Origin: Sphagnum compactum
Taxonomy: Eukaryota; Bryophyta; Sphagnopsida; Sphagnales
Direction of reading: 5' to 3'
Assembly (NCBI GenBank): GCA_965153455.1
Contig: OZ234493.1
Location: 36,897,245-36,961,244, forward strand
Length of the DNA: 64,000 nucleotides
The notes beneath the pieces are model-generated. The model saw only the letters and a program-made list of their open reading frames with translations. It made no database searches and was not told the origin of the DNA. Below are positions 21,741 to 35,857 of the stretch, one piece after another; the first letter of the stretch is position 1; every line of letters begins with the position of its first letter. The position numbers were made by a program, and so were the translations under genes.

Positions 21741-24700
21741 GGTTTCATCCAGTGGATTGATTTGCTCACAGTTCAAACTTAAATATAATTTAGTTTCATT
21801 GTTAATAATTAAATGAAAGTCATTTCCTTAAATATAAATGACTTATATGTCTTGTTATATGTTCCTTTAGTCCTGTTATATATACACCATCACATGTGGA
21901 TGGATGTATGAAGGAAAGGATGCATATTTGGAAAGAACATAAACCAGTGTAAAGAGAGTAGAAAGAAGGGAGAAATGTACTCTGGAGCAAGCCCTACCAG
22001 GCCCATTCAAATCAGGAACATGGTGAGCCCAGTAGGGCTAGTTGTTGTTGTTCCATTAGGTCATGAGGGAACCCTAGGGCTTGTTCCAAAGCATAAAATA
22101 AATAGCTAATTAATTTATGACTTAAATTTTAATTTATGACTTTGGACAACCTGGTGGATGGGATGAACTCCATCTATTGACCACCTCCTTTAACAAGTAT
22201 GTGATCATTTTATATGAATGTTATTTAAATGCATGTCTCAATAAGCTTATTGTTAAGTAAACATGAGAATGTCACCAAGAATTCTCCAAAAATAACATCT
22301 TGTATACAAATTGTGTTTAATGAAGGAGGGGAATGAAGGTGGATACCATAGTACCTTTTTTAGGTTATTTTCTAATTTGCCAAAAAAATTGGATATTAAT
22401 AGTTAGTTATGACGAAAGTTAAAAAAATTCATGCAATCAATCAATTTTGATCCTTGAACCTCTCTAAGTGGCTTACAATAGTAACTTGTTAACCACCTAA
22501 GCACAAAAGCACTAAACTTTTCTTCTATAAGCATTCGGTTATAATAATTTTAAAGCAGAATGTCGAAATTTTCAAAATTCAAATTTTAACCCCTAAATTA
22601 AAAATTGAAAATTAAATTAATTATTCAACATTGAGATGCCGGACTTGAAAAGGTATTGCGATATATGATATGTGCAAAAAAATCAAAGTTTGACAAATGT
22701 TCCAAAAATGATGGCTTTTCAAAAGAACTTATATTAATATGATGGAAGCCCCTCAACTTGAGTTGTCCCTATTCACTTTCATGCTAAAATTGTAAGATGA
22801 CATTATTACTATTCTCAACTTTATAACACATTTGTCAATTGTTTTCAAAAAATATTTCAAACCAAAGGTTAGTGCTCCCATTAGTGATAATGAAAAACTC
22901 AATTCTTTCAATTTTAAACAAAGAACACCATGCCAATCCAACAATGTCAACAATGTTATGGATCCAAATATCATGTTCATATTAAAACAAAGACATTAGT
23001 AGATTTGAATTCTATATACTATGAAAGGAGTATTCGCCCTACTACCACCAATATATATATAATTGGGTAGATGGGTACAATGTAAACAATTTCAAGGAAA
23101 ACTAGGACTACATATGATATAAGTAGTAACACATAAGATTTCATTCATTTTGAACATTTCTAAAGATCACATATAATTAATTTGAGTTTCAAACATAAAA
23201 TAAATTATGAAACCCATCAATATGCAGTTGATTGGTAATTGTATCATTGTGTAAAAGTAAACCAATAATTTTATAAACATTGATTTAGAAGCCTTATTTG
23301 ATATCGGATAATCATTTTTTAAATTAATTTTGAAAATCCATTTTTAAAATGTATAAATGTAAAAAAAAATACCTAGCCCAATTATATCTTCAATGGGGAA
23401 AAAAATCATAATTTAAAAATATTACAATCATCATCTTCATTATAATATGATGTACTAACAAATGTTTTAAAAACATTTGATATGGATTTCACAACTTGAA
23501 AAGAAGTTGAAATTTTTTGTGAAAAATATTTTTTTCATCATTGGTTTTTACATGTGAAACATTTCATGGATAGACCACCATTAAATTTAGTCCTTTGTAA
23601 TCTTTTTTTATAATTGTAGCATTGTGACAAGGCTATTGCAAAGTGAAAATTTATTCCAATTAATATTTCATTTTTTCATATTTGCTCTAATTTCATGATA
23701 CAATGATATATTGGGATGTAAACCACCATTAATTGAAAATGTTAATTACAAAATGTTTTCCAAACATCCACCATGATATATCAAAGTTCCATAAGTATTG
23801 AAAACTATCAATAACATGCATTCATCAATTGACCCATTGAGAATGGGTTAGTGCTCCAATTAGTGACAAAAAAAAACTCAAATATTTGAGTTTCAAAGAA
23901 AGGCCACCATGCCAATCCAATAATGGCTACATTGTTTACAAATCTAAAAATATTCTTAGTAGCTTCAAATTTTATATACCATTTCTCCTATTGGCCACAA
24001 AGTGCAACATAGTAGATTATTGATTTTAAAAAGCATGAACGAAAGGTCCAAAAAATTTAGTTTCAATAACAAATGCAACTATCAAAATTTCACACAAGGG
24101 ACACCGATGCCAACAATGAATAAGAATCAATAGAATATTAATTATGAATATTAAAAAATCATGAATAATTTCTTTTATAACTAAATTGCATAAATAACAC
24201 AACACATGAAAGGCCAAAAATGCACCTGAAACATAACAACAAAAGTGAAATAAATTAAATGATAAGAAAAACATTGAGAAATATTTCAATATTTCAAATT
24301 AACCAATATCTTATCAATGTCACCAACATACTTCACAAATTGTTTGGTGCATAATAGCTTAAATACTCACTTTAGTTCAAGAAGCATAATTACTAATAAT
24401 AGTAATTGGACTTTTGTTTGTTTTATTTTCTGAGCAAGAAAAAAAAATTGAAATATCAAACTACCATTTTGGATCAATTAAATTACATTTCCACTTGCCA
24501 TTCCAACAATCTTCGTACAAATGTTGTTCACTCAAATTTGACCTTTTATTTACTAAAACCCACCACTAAACCTTCACGATTTTGAAATTTTCATTTTGTT
24601 CATCCTTGGCAACATCACTTTGTGTTCTTCCCATTTGCACAAGAATGAAAATAGGATCATGTGGCCTCATGAAAACAAAATTTCCATTTTTGAGATTTTT

Positions 24701-24865
24701 AGGTGAGGTGTGTGTTGGAGCATGTTTCAAGTTTTTTAGGCCCATAATAAGGACACATGATTAAGACTTCTAAATCAACAACCTTCAATGTGGCTGACAC
24801 CAAAGCCTTAACATAATTAGATCTCCAATTGCTTGAAGGCTAAAAGCCCTTTAGAAGAGTGGAAC
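21741..24865. other. AT-rich interval without a recognised gene
   Basis: Mostly A/T-rich sequence with many stops in all frames. A direct repeat of about 110 bp occurs near 22,862-22,975 and 23,846-23,950 (GGTTAGTGCTCC, then CACCATGCCAATCCAA). A short imperfect inverted pair lies at 21,983-22,001 and 22,069-22,087 around AAGCCCTA. Nothing coding is supported. Confidence 0.4.
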
Positions 24866-26215
24866 TTTAAAGAAACAACAATTTTGACAAATGTAATAAA
24901 ATATTTTCCCAATATTCCACATATGGATTCATCTTCATTTTGTAAGTTGCATTTTGTTCAATGCTTTGCTTCCAAAATTCTATGTATTTGGATAGTTCAA
25001 CATTGATGAACTTTTCCTTTTGCACATACCTCAATGCATCATGGCCCAAAATTGGGCAATATGGAACGAGGCTTAGGATTCTAATAGGCAACTTTGGTGA
25101 TCCATTGGGATTAATTTTCCAAAATTTGATTGGAGGCCCATCCATGGGACTATAAACATTTTATGGGGGTGAAATTTTGTATAACATCACATGCCAATTG
25201 GATGAATCAACAAAAAATCTAAAAATATGCATATTAGCATCCCCTACTAAAGTTTCAAGGCCATCTTTTAAACATGAGGACCTAGGTTTTAAAATATGGA
25301 ATCTCTTGAATCAAGTTGTGGAATGAAAGGTCACTCGTGTGAAACCATGAAAGCCTTCATCAAATCTACCAAAATGTAGTTGTTCTGTTTTCTCAAAATT
25401 TTGGATAAATACCCAAAACATCTATCAATATCCTCATGTGTATGATCAACTATAAGGAATCCCAATTTAACTTCCTCAAACACTTCCTTTGTGCTCAAAA
25501 ATGACAAAAATGTTAACAATAACTATTTTTATTATCCTTCACACAATTATTCATTTGAAGCAATAATTTTTTTGACATAGGTTTGGGACCAATAGTTTGA
25601 CTTGGTGTTTTTAATTCATAGATGCAACATGATTTTCCTTGCAAGAGACATTCACAAATGTGTTTTTGTAGAAGGTGCTCAAACAAGATCTTTGACTCAC
25701 AAACTAGAGTTTTTTCCAAATTCAAAATAGCTGCAACAATGACCCAAGTGTAGAATTGGGATCATTAGGCCATAATTCATTCACATATTGTGCATTTCTT
25801 TCATTACCATGACCATGTGCTATCATATTGATAAGGGAAATGGGCAATTTTTCAAGCCCAAAAATCATTTTGTTCGCCACTTGGAACCTTGGGAGTATAG
25901 TTTTCACATGATCCATTTTGTCATGGATAAGGCATAGGAACTCATCCTTAAAGCACATAGACTTCAACCTCCAAGTATGGTTTGAAGCTTTTGCATGACT
26001 CTTGATGCAAGATGTGTTTTCTCAACTTTAGTTCATATTATTTCACATTAATGTTATTCTTTCCCAATTTTGATATCAAATCCTTGAGGGATTCACACAT
26101 AGTACATTTTGTAAAAATTGACCTTCTCTTTTATACATCTACATTAAGATGGTGCCTATTCTTCAACATGTTCATTGCAAATTGAGAATACTTGCAATGT
26201 TTAACTCGCTTATTT
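24866..26215 (-). pseudogene. Transposon-associated protein with HTHEDID motif (DUF7869-like), decayed
   Basis: Collinear minus-strand pieces across frames give one eroded protein: CTMCESLKDLISK (about 26,105-26,065), DEFLCLIHDKMDH (about 25,950), MIAHGHGNERNAQY (about 25,835-25,795), LLLQMNNCVKDNKN (about 25,560), GFLIVDHTHEDIDRCFGYLSK (split here as GFLIVD + HTHEDID; about 25,465-25,400), LKAFM-type, HIFRFFVDSS (about 25,215) and DGPPIKFWK (about 25,140). From memory the G-H-T-H-E-D-I-D core and C-x-x-C start belong to a large family scattered in moss, lycophyte and algal genomes, often called DUF7869 and thought transposon-derived. Stops and frameshifts make it non-functional. The family name is recall; the collinearity is seen. 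Confidence 0.55.
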
Positions 26216-28900
26216 ATAAAAACATAGTGAAGAAAATAAAAACAATAAACCTCATACTAAATAACACATTACAATACTTTACACATGAAAATATTTCACA
26301 TTGATGATTAAACCAATAAACCAAGATACCTACACTAATTTTGAAAAGAAATTTAATTCACACAATATTAACATACTGCAAATAAATAAATAAATAAAAT
26401 CTTATTTCATCACTTTGTTTTTAAAGATTTTCTAGGTATCAAATAACAAACGCTAGACATCATGTTTACCATTTTTTATACTTTTCATTTGATGTGGCAT
26501 TGTGTTACCACACATGTCAATCAAGGATTGAACATTTGACTCTATATGCTTCATTGGAGTTTGTAGTTTATGTTAACCCTTGTCTCCATGTAATAAGAAT
26601 CTATAACCTTGTTTGCAATACTTTGTATAACATATGTGTCAATCTTGACTATGTGATCTACACAATATGAAATTAACCTCTCTGATGTGATTTTTACAAC
26701 CATCACCAATAATGATTTGTTCATTGAGCCTATTGACCACCAAGTTCAATTTGTAATTTTGAAATTAATTTGAACTATCTAAAATTTTTAAAATTTTATT
26801 TTCATATTTTTTAAAGTTAGGAAATAATTAAATACATGTTACTTTAAAAATGTCCCACAAAAATGTCATTTTCAATACATTTCAAGTCTTTTAAACTATG
26901 AAAAACACTGGTTATGTTATTTTAGAAGTGTTTTTGGGTACTTTATACTTGATAACTATCAGCTATTATAAAAAATTCTTGCCTTATCAATCAAGTTGTA
27001 TGTGCAACTTTCCAAGGAAAAGTTGGGGTTGCAAGCAAAGGTTGATGTTGCTAAGTACATGGACATGCACATTAAGGTGAAACAAGTTGGTGCCAACATG
27101 CGAGAGCAAATAACTATTGTTTTCAAACCCTTCTTTGATTTCATGGATTGCTTTAAGTTTTTAAAGTTCATAGTATGGTTTTAAGCCCTAGTTTAAGGAT
27201 TTGAGTTTGGTAGGAGATTATGTTGGCCAAGTTTTTACAAATGAAATTGTTATTACATATAATGGCCAATCTCTTTTCGTAAGTTTCAAGACTTTTCATT
27301 AGAAGTTGCATGGCCAACCCAATGCCCTTTCTATTTTATGTAGGAAATTATGCACAATACGAATGTTGTTTTAAAGTAGGGGTGTTGGAGGATGAAACTT
27401 ATTTTGAATAAGTAAATGTTCTTTTTGTCGCATCTTTAAAAGACAATATTATGAGTTTAAATTGTTTTCTTGTTTACACACCTCAAGCTAACTTATTTGG
27501 GGATTATGTGTGTAAGTGCAATTTCAAAGGGAATTGTTATGCTTTCATATGTTTGATGTGCCATTGGAAGAAGGAAAAGACTATCTTCTTTGGTGGTCAA
27601 AGCATGAAAGACAATTTCAAACAATTGCCTCCTTAGCAAAAACAGCACATTGATCTTTTTTTTGGGTAGTCACATTGAGATTAAGAGGGTGTTTTCTATT
27701 ACAAGGATCTTCACAAATCTTAATCAATGTTGCTTTGGTGCAAAAACCTAGCATATTTTAGTTATTTTAATTAAGAACTAGCATGATGATCCCATTGAAT
27801 GGTGAAGATAAGGGAGGACTTGAAGATGTGGATGGGTTTGGTGAGGCTGAAAAAGATATTTTAAATGTTATATATTGCATGTTGAATTTCTTGATAAGCT
27901 TGAGGATCATGTAAAGGATTGTGTGCAAAATTGGGACAATATCCATAATTTTGGTAATGTTTTGCACATGAGGCACAAACTAAAGAGGTACTTGAACTCC
28001 TACGCCTCCATTGTTGCTTTGTAAATGTGTTAATTCAATGTTCACAATGTTGTACATTAGTTCAATGCATGTGTGATGTTGATAGAGTTAACAAATAGGA
28101 GATCAAGTTTAAAGTACAAACATCTTTATTGCAAAATAACTAAAAACATTAAAAAAAAAATGTTCACAACATGGAGCATAAGATCAAAAACTCATAAAGG
28201 TTTTTATCACACTTAAGAACACAAGTTTGCAATGAGAAAAAAAAAAGTCAAAACATCAACACCAAAAAACTTAATCAAGAAACCAAACCAAAAAAAAAAA
28301 GAAAAAAAAAGGTAAAAATAATACTAACCCAAAAAAAACCTAATTATTTTTATTCTCTTAATCTAATAATTAATGAAAATGTAACTAGTTGAGCTTAATT
28401 TCTTAACAAGTGAAACCTTTCATATGAATGAAACCAAAGGTTGCATGTTTTGAGATTTTAAAAATCATTTTATATTTTACACAATTTTTCACAATGTGTA
28501 AAACAATATACTCCTAAAATCATTTACACCTTTTGACAATTACACTTACATAGTTCACCTTATACATTTACAGCTACATGGAGTGTAAATCTTAAACGAA
28601 ATACATGCACAACATTGCTTTAAAATGATCAAAAGAATAATAAATAGTTAAAAAGGCTATTTTATTTGGTTATGTTTTGATTTGAAAACTCCCAATATGC
28701 CAAAAGCAAATAGGAACTTATAAAGTGAGGCTGGGAGGAAGAGCAGGGAGCTGCTAATTCAACTTTCTTAAGGTGTAGGATCATTATTTAAACACATAAC
28801 ATATAATGCTCACTACTAAACAACACCAAAATTTGAAATATTCTTAACCCTTTTCACGTTCCCCCATTTGGGAATTGCTCAAATAATTGTGTCGAAGGTG
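26216..28900. other. AT-rich interval with short unrecognised open runs
   Basis: Plus-strand runs at 26,996-27,184 and 27,451-27,636 have somewhat protein-like composition (the second with Cys/His) and could be scraps of another decayed element. I recognise neither. Poly(A) patches lie near 28,150-28,320. No supported gene. Confidence 0.35.
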
Positions 28901-29164
28901 TGCCATGAATGTGCAGTCATGGGGTAAATAAAAAATTGGTGAATTCAAAGTACACTACCTAATTAGTTGGAGGTCACAATTTTTCACCTAGTTGCGAAAT
29001 TTGCACATTCTGAAAATTGGGTTTGTTGTTCAAGCTGGCCGAAGAATGGCTTACAAAGGCACAAATTGAGTTGAAGCATACTCTTACACTAGTGGGCTCC
29101 CGTGCCTGCAAGGCACGACGCGGCACTGGGAAAAACTGGGAGTCCAAAGGAGACCCCAAAGAAC

Positions 29165-29420
29165 CCCATACTCATCCATCCAGAACTCCTAATTGGACGG
29201 AACTTACGAATACATAAATATTTCATCCACATAATCAATCCATCGAAAACTCTAAGTGGACAAAACTACAAAATCTTTAATATTTCATCCACAAATCATT
29301 CCTCCTAATTGGACGGAACTACAAATACATGATATCTCATCCTCATAACCACCCATCCAGAACTCTGAGCTCATTGCACGGAACTAAAAACGTATAATAT
29401 TTCATCCACATAATCACAGA
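29165..29420. repeat. Diverged tandem repeat, ~70-80 bp unit
   Basis: The words CCATC.A.AACTC, TTGGACGGAACTA and AATATTTCATCCACA recur in order about four times. Spacing varies. Confidence 0.55.
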
Positions 29421-29645
29421 ACTGCCGGGTTTTCGTGCACAGAACTGCCGGGTTTCACGAAAACCCGGAAAAGAGGAGCCAGGCAGGTTTCAGGACCTCG
29501 ACCAGACGGACGGACAGGCGGGTCCCGATCTGGGTTTCAGGACCTCGACGGACGGACAGTTGGGATCTGGGTTTCAGGACCTCCACTGTCAGGACCTGGA
29601 CGCACGCACGCACGGACGGACAAGGCACTTTATATATAAGATTGG
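29420..29645. repeat. GC-rich patch with short GACGGAC repeats
   Basis: A doubled CAGAACTGCCGGGTTT word is followed by three copies of GGGTTTCAGGACCTC and several GACGGAC/ACGCACGC units, ending at TTTATATATAAG. It stands out sharply from its AT-rich surroundings and looks like the end of a mobile element. The plus-strand open run here (29,435-29,728) is translated repeat. Confidence 0.55.
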
Positions 29646-30775
29646 CAGTTGTGAAAGAGCTGCTCACAGAAGTTGAACAGTTTTTGTGGGCAAGCCATGA
29701 GATGGACCCAGTGTGTTCCTTCTCCTGAGCAGCACAATTTGTTGTTAGTCCACCATTGTCACATGCACCTTTGTTTGTTGTGCAATACACCTAAGATGGC
29801 AGTCCATGCAGGTGCAAAGATTGTTGGAGAGAACTTTGGCTGCTGTTTGTAATTAGGGTGAAGAAGTGGGACAATGTTGGGCCACTGTCAATAGCTGGCT
29901 GCAAGCCAAGGATAATAGACCATCAGTCAAAGTGCCATTCTCTAGGGTTCAACAGCTGGTAACTGTTGATCCTGTGCCATCTTGCATTGTTGAAGGTTAG
30001 TGGGCAATTTTTGACATCTTTAAGCTCATGTTATTTTCAAATACTGTAAATCTTTCAGACATCAATGTTGCATCTAATGGTTTGCTAGTGAAATGATCCT
30101 GTCTTAAGAGACTTGTTTGTATTGAATAGGATTTTTTGGAAATGCACAGTCCATGCAACAGCAAATTATCAACTTTTTGTCAATTCAACCCCCTCCCCAG
30201 GTATTTCAGCATTAATTGCACATTGTTTTCTCTGTTAAGTCCTTTTTTGGAAGTCTTTCTTTGACCTTGTTCTAGCTTTCTTAATCGTGAGAATGGACAT
30301 TTCTCAATTCTCATGAGAGATATTGTTTCTCTGTATGTCCAAAGCGAAAGGGCAAAGATTGTTGCAGAGAAAAAAGATAAGTGTTTACAAAGAAGCTAGT
30401 AAGGCATAGATCGAAGGATCACCTGGATTTAGTTGTCTAGTAATTTGTCAATTCAGGTCACAATTGCAAAAAGTTCAGTAATGCTAAGGGATGGTTCTGA
30501 TGTTTTCGGAAGGAGAATGTAGAGGCACTGTTGAAGGAGGCCAATAACTTTCTTTTGGAGTTTGAAGAGCTGCCATGTCTACAGCAGCTAGCGTCTCTTG
30601 GAAAGGTGCCTGGCATCCTCATATTCTTGTTTGTGCAGGTTTTTGTCCACACTTTATTTCCTATTCTAAAGATGTTGAACTTTGGCACGACCATTCTTGT
30701 CAATATATATGAACAACAGGACATGTGGGCCTCGTCCCATGCATTAGGCTGTTGCAAATAAACTGCACCACTTAT
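29646..30775. other. Moderate-GC interval, no recognised gene
   Basis: Short exon-like open runs occur, for example around 29,880-30,000 ending at AAG then GTTAGTG, and at 30,531-30,761. I could not tie either to a family. Confidence 0.3.
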
Positions 30776-31515
30776 GATTCTTTTGTACACATGGGTTGTC
30801 ACATTTTATCAACAGTTCCATTAGATTCCATATCTTGAGCCACTTCATCTGCGTTACTGGATGGAGAGCCAAACAAACTGCACAATATTGTAGGATTCTT
30901 CTGGACATACAGGCTCTCACATTTTGTCAACGATTTGCTTACTTTCCAGATTATGAGCCACTCCATCTGCCTTACTGGATGGAAAGCCAAATACACTGCA
31001 CCACTTATGATTCTTTTGTACACATGGGTTGTCACATTTTGTCAACGATTTGCTTACTTTCCAGATTATGAGCCACTCCATCTGCCTTACTGGATGGAAA
31101 GCTAAATACACTGCACCACTTATGATTCTTTTGTACACATGGGTTGTCACATTTTGTCAACGATTTGCTTACTTTCCAGATTATGAGCCACTCCATCTGC
31201 CTTACTGGATGGAAAGCCAAATAAACTGCACCACTTATTATTCTTTCCTACACATGGGTTGTCACATTTTGTCAACAGTTCCATTAGATTCCATATCTTG
31301 AGCCACTCCATCTGCCTTACGGGATGGAAAGCCAAATAAACTGCACCACTTATGATTCTTTTGTACACATGGGTTGTCACATTTTGTCAACAGTTCCATT
31401 AGATTCCATATCTTGAGCCACTTCATCTGCCTTACTGGATGGAGAGCCAAATAAACTGCACTGTGTATGATTCATCTAGACACATAGGCTGTCACATTTT
31501 GTCAACAATTCCATT
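30776..31515. repeat. Minisatellite, ~115-bp unit, about six copies
   Basis: The unit contains GGGTTGTCACATTTTGTCAAC, AGATTATGAGCCACTCCATC and CTTACTGGATGGA then TAAACTGCACCACTT. Copies begin at about 30,790, 30,905, 31,021, 31,137, 31,252 and 31,367, with a partial at 31,482. Decayed copies recur near 31,745-31,860 and 31,985-32,060. Two variants alternate in one segment. Repeated open frames on both strands are by-products of the tandem structure. Confidence 0.85.
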
Positions 31516-32990
31516 AGTGTAGGATAAGGCCCTAGGTCGAAGGCATTACCAGATGAAGGGCCTGCACGAGATGGAAGCTGAGTGAATAATGCCCTTGGTT
31601 GAGGGCCTGAAGAAACGTAATGCACACGCTGAAAACTAGGTTTATGCTCTTGAAAATGCAAGGCACTGACATATAGTGGACGTCAGATTCCACTTTAGAA
31701 GGTGCTCTCCACCTACACTCTCAAATTTTCGGCAGTGCATTTTGTTTCTAGATCATGAACCACCACTAGCTGCCTTTCTGGATGAAGTGCCAAATAAACC
31801 CCACCACATATGACTCTTCTGCACACACAAGTCGTCACATTTTGTCAATGATTCCCTTGGTTTCACATCTGGTAGGCCATTGCCTATGCTACATGATTTG
31901 CTATGACTGAGCCAAAAGAAAGTAGGGGGCTGATGGTGGCTCCAAAGGGCACATAGAACATCTGTTGAGGATGCACACAAACCCCTTCATTGGCCTTAAT
32001 GGAGGGAGAGCCTGGTAATCTGTACCATCTATGATTCCTATGGACAGAAGGATTCCCACGATTTGTGAATGATCATCAGATTTCCATTTGGAAGCTAGGC
32101 CATTGGCTACGCTAAATAAAATGATAGTAATGGACTAAAACGAAGTCAGGGCTGCAATGCCGATGTGATACACACAGGAACTCAGATGGGGATAATGTGC
32201 GGTAAGTAATGCCCTAGGAGCTGCCTTGTGCCAACCCTTCATTATGGAACACCCTGCTCTGGGTCAGGGTTCTTCTTTTCAATTTTTGATGTAGCTGAAG
32301 GACATCATCCATGAGATGATTTAAACAGATTTGGTTACATACTAGATATGAAAGTGATAAAACCAGAATCGTTCTGTATTCTTGGCTACCTACTGGAAGT
32401 TATCATAAAAATTTGGAAAATTTGGGTCATTTTTTTCATGAAATATCCTTTTGCATAGGTCAAAATCATATTTTTCAGGTTGACATTTGGCAAAATTTTG
32501 CCCAAAAAAAACACTACTGTTAGGGCATTGTTTGACATAATGTTGTCCTTGCTTTTCTTGTTTTGTTCATGCTAGGAAAGTTTTTTTTTATTTTAAACTT
32601 TTCACTTTCTAAAATGTTCCAACATATTAGAGATATTCACATAGTTAAGAACACATTAGAGATATTTGCAAAGTTAGTAAAACCCAGAGCAAAATCTCAG
32701 GTTAAACTTAGGATAACAATCAAAATGCAAGATGAGATTGTGCCAAAGGAAAATAACAAAGGAAAAAACTCAATTTTCTTCCTCAACCCAAAATAACTAG
32801 AGTTTGTTTCTATCTCTTTTGTTTTGCATGTGTCTACTTATGTGCCTACTTAGGTTATGGGATATTTAAAGGCTACTTAGGAGATTACACAAAATTTACT
32901 TTAAGGATTAGTTAGGGATTTTCTAAGTTAGAGAATATATTTCAAGTTTATTCAAAAGGATACCTAAGAGTGATTCATAACAAAAAAGAA
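31516..32990. other. No recognised gene
   Basis: It includes decayed minisatellite copies and a plus-strand Lys-rich run at 32,563-32,796 with no family resemblance. A TTGGCTACCTACT word near 32,380 recurs near 42,400 in a similar local context, suggesting a shared dispersed repeat. Confidence 0.35.
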
Positions 32991-32994
32991 AGCT

Positions 32995-33370
32995 ATATAA
33001 GTTTACCTAGGGGGTTATCTAAGGTAAGGGCTATCAAAAACTTACATAAAAGATCTACCTTGAAGGTTACCTAGGGGCCTACCTAAGGGTTTATCCATTG
33101 TAAGGGCTATCAAAAACTTACATAAAGGGTTACATAAGGTTTATCTTGAAGGTTACCAAAGGAAACATTTAAGGAGTTATCTATTGTAAGGGTTATCAAA
33201 ACTTACATAAAAGGTTACATAAGGTCTACTTTGCAAGTTACCGAGGGAAACACCTAAGGGTCTACCTAGGGGGTTATCTACAGTAAAGGCTATCAATACT
33301 TACATAAAGGGTTACATAAGGTCTACCTAGAGGGCTACCTAAGGAAACACCCTCTAGGTAAACCTTGGAA
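32995..33370. repeat. Tandem repeat, ~100-115-bp unit
   Basis: A unit with TTATCTA.GTAAGGGCTATCAA, ACTTACATAAA, GGTTACATAAGGTCTACC and CTACCTAAGG recurs about three and a half times. Shorter ACCTAGGGG/CCTAAGG words are interspersed, and single words extend leftward to about 32,840. Confidence 0.7.
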
Positions 33371-35855
33371 GCAAGTTAAAAGGATTTTGGCGTTTTACCT
33401 TTGTTAATCTCTTATCAGTTTTTGAAGATACCAGCTGCTATTGGTATTGGGCACTTTTTGAAAACTTTCATAGCAGTCTGATAAGGTAATATGTCCAAGA
33501 CTGGTCGTCGAACTTCAATAACCCAGTGATGCAGATTAGTCATCCAGCTCTAGTCTGGCACCTCCAAATCACATGAGATTATGAAGATCATGACGGATGT
33601 CTTTCTCTTGGAATTTCCTTCTGGCTTTGGTGCTTGTCCTTGATCAATGTAGATTCCTAAAACTTTTAGATTTTGTAGATCATTCTTGAAACTTTTGTAC
33701 CACTTGCTAGTATTCATCTGTCCACAACTCACCTTTAAAGTTTACACGAAAAGTGTATAGTTCAACATTCAAAGAAAAAACATATTCATTCTTTCAAATG
33801 ATTTTAATATTGTAGAATAGAGGTTCCACTCATCTTCTTTAGAAACAAAGAATTTCAATGTTCTTGCACCATGATTTAAAGAAGTCACAGAAGAATGAAA
33901 CTTTCAAAATAGAAGAAAAATCCTTAAAAAAATAACACATTAAGATTTAAAGAAAAATCTAATGAAAAATGATCCATCAAGATTTTTAAAATAATCCAGT
34001 GAAAAATGAAAAGCCCACTAGGAAAATGAAAAATCCTCTAAATAATTTCCTTGAATTTGGAGCTAGAAAAGAATCCATGCACTAAAGATTTTAATTTGTT
34101 GATTGTAGTTTTACTACTAAATGTCTGATGCAAATGTTTTTTTTTTTTGCCTTCTTTTTCTTCCCAATCCTATAATTAAAAACTCCAAACACTCGCAAAA
34201 TAAATTCACAACATTTCGAATGAACGCTTTTTTACAGAAGGGATTTTTAGCATGGATCCATGAAATTTACCCATGAAAAGAATGATCACTATAGAATTTT
34301 ATTAAAAAAACTCAAAAACTAATTACATTTTCACCACAAAAAAAGCACCAAACTAGAGGAAAAAAGACCCAAAAAAAAAAAATCATGCAAAAGTTCTTTT
34401 TACACAAAATTATATGTTTGATGCAAAAGAAATCAAACATTGCGCAAAAAAATGTTAATTTTTTTAAATTGAACAATAAGACAACATTATATTCTTCAAT
34501 ATAATCATTTAGAATTTGATATTAATTATGGTAATACTTTTAGCATGAATTATGATCATTTTCAAAAATATGTATAGTTAAAATGTGAAATTGATGAGGT
34601 TATGAGAATGCTTGTCATCTTAAAAACATTTGACATATTAAATCCAAACACATGAAAAAAATATTTTTGATGGAAATATTCAAATATATATATATATATA
34701 TATATATATACATGTTGGTTTTTTTTTTAATTGAATAACTATACCAAAATATAAAGTCATTAAATTGAACATTTATATTTTTAATGCATTTGTAGTTAAA
34801 ATTTTAACTACAAATTTAACATTTAGAGATAAAGTTCATAAATCAAAAATATATATTACAACATTGAATGACAAGGAATAAATGTAAGAAATAAACATTA
34901 TATACTTTAACATAATACATTAAAAATTGATTTAAATTATATGAATACTTTTGGGATGAAATTTGAATATTTTAGACATGTATAATAAAGATGCGAAATT
35001 GATAATGATAAGAAAATATTTGTCATTTTAAAAACAATTACTTATTAATTCCAAGAATGTGTAGCATTAAAATGAAAATATATCACAATTTAAACTAATT
35101 AGATTTCAAAGTTTCATAAGTCAAAAAATATATACCAAAATATTGAATGACAAAGAATGAATGCAAGAAAGAGACATTATATACCTTAATTTAATAAATT
35201 AAAAATTGATGTAGATTATATGTATATTTGTGGGATGAATTTTGATTATTTTAGACATGTATAGTAAAATGTGAAATTGATAACAACAATAAAAAAATTC
35301 ATTTAAAATTTATTTTACATATCAAAATCCAAAAATTTGTAGAATTAAATTGTAAATATATCAAATAATAATAATAATTAAATAATTCAAATTTCAAAAT
35401 ACATATATTACATAATTCAAATTGATAAAAAGAAAGAATTTACATGTATGAACCCCAATATGCATCATCAATATACGCCTTCAAATATATTAAAATACTA
35501 TTAATAATTTTTTCAAATAATTAAAGCATTATCAATAATTTGTTCGAAGAATAATTATTTTATAATGTTCTTTATTGAATTGCGTGAACACAAATTTCAC
35601 ATATGTACTTGGAATTTGCATTGTACATTTTATGGCATCATCATTTTCAATATAACACAATTTATTCTTTAGGGCTTACATATGTTCTCAAATTGTTGCA
35701 CATGTATTTGAACTCTGAACATAAAATCAATAGAAGTAAAAATATAAGCATAAAATAGAAAATGAAAAAATCAATTGATAAAACATCATAAGGTTTATAT
35801 ATATTTCTTTTAAAATTAAATGTGCAAGTTTGAAAACATTAGAATGTAACATTGA
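33371..35855. other. AT-rich interval, includes an (AT)n microsatellite
   Basis: An AT dinucleotide run lies at about 34,683-34,712. A minus-strand open run at 33,732-33,550 has no recognised family. Repeated related words (TTGATGTAGATTATATG, GGGATGAATTTTGA, TTTTAGACATGTATA) near 34,500, 34,960 and 35,230 suggest three diverged copies of a repeat about 300 bp apart. Confidence 0.45.
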
Positions 35856-35857
35856 AA

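Noticed and set aside
30799-31450. Repeated minus-strand open frames (TTHVYKRIISGAVYLAFHP...)
   Set aside because: They are translations of the 115-bp minisatellite, recur once per unit and stop at variant positions.
28900-33370. CRISPR-like arrays among the tandem repeats
   Set aside because: Units are directly abutting minisatellites without unique spacers, and this is a plant nuclear chromosome end.
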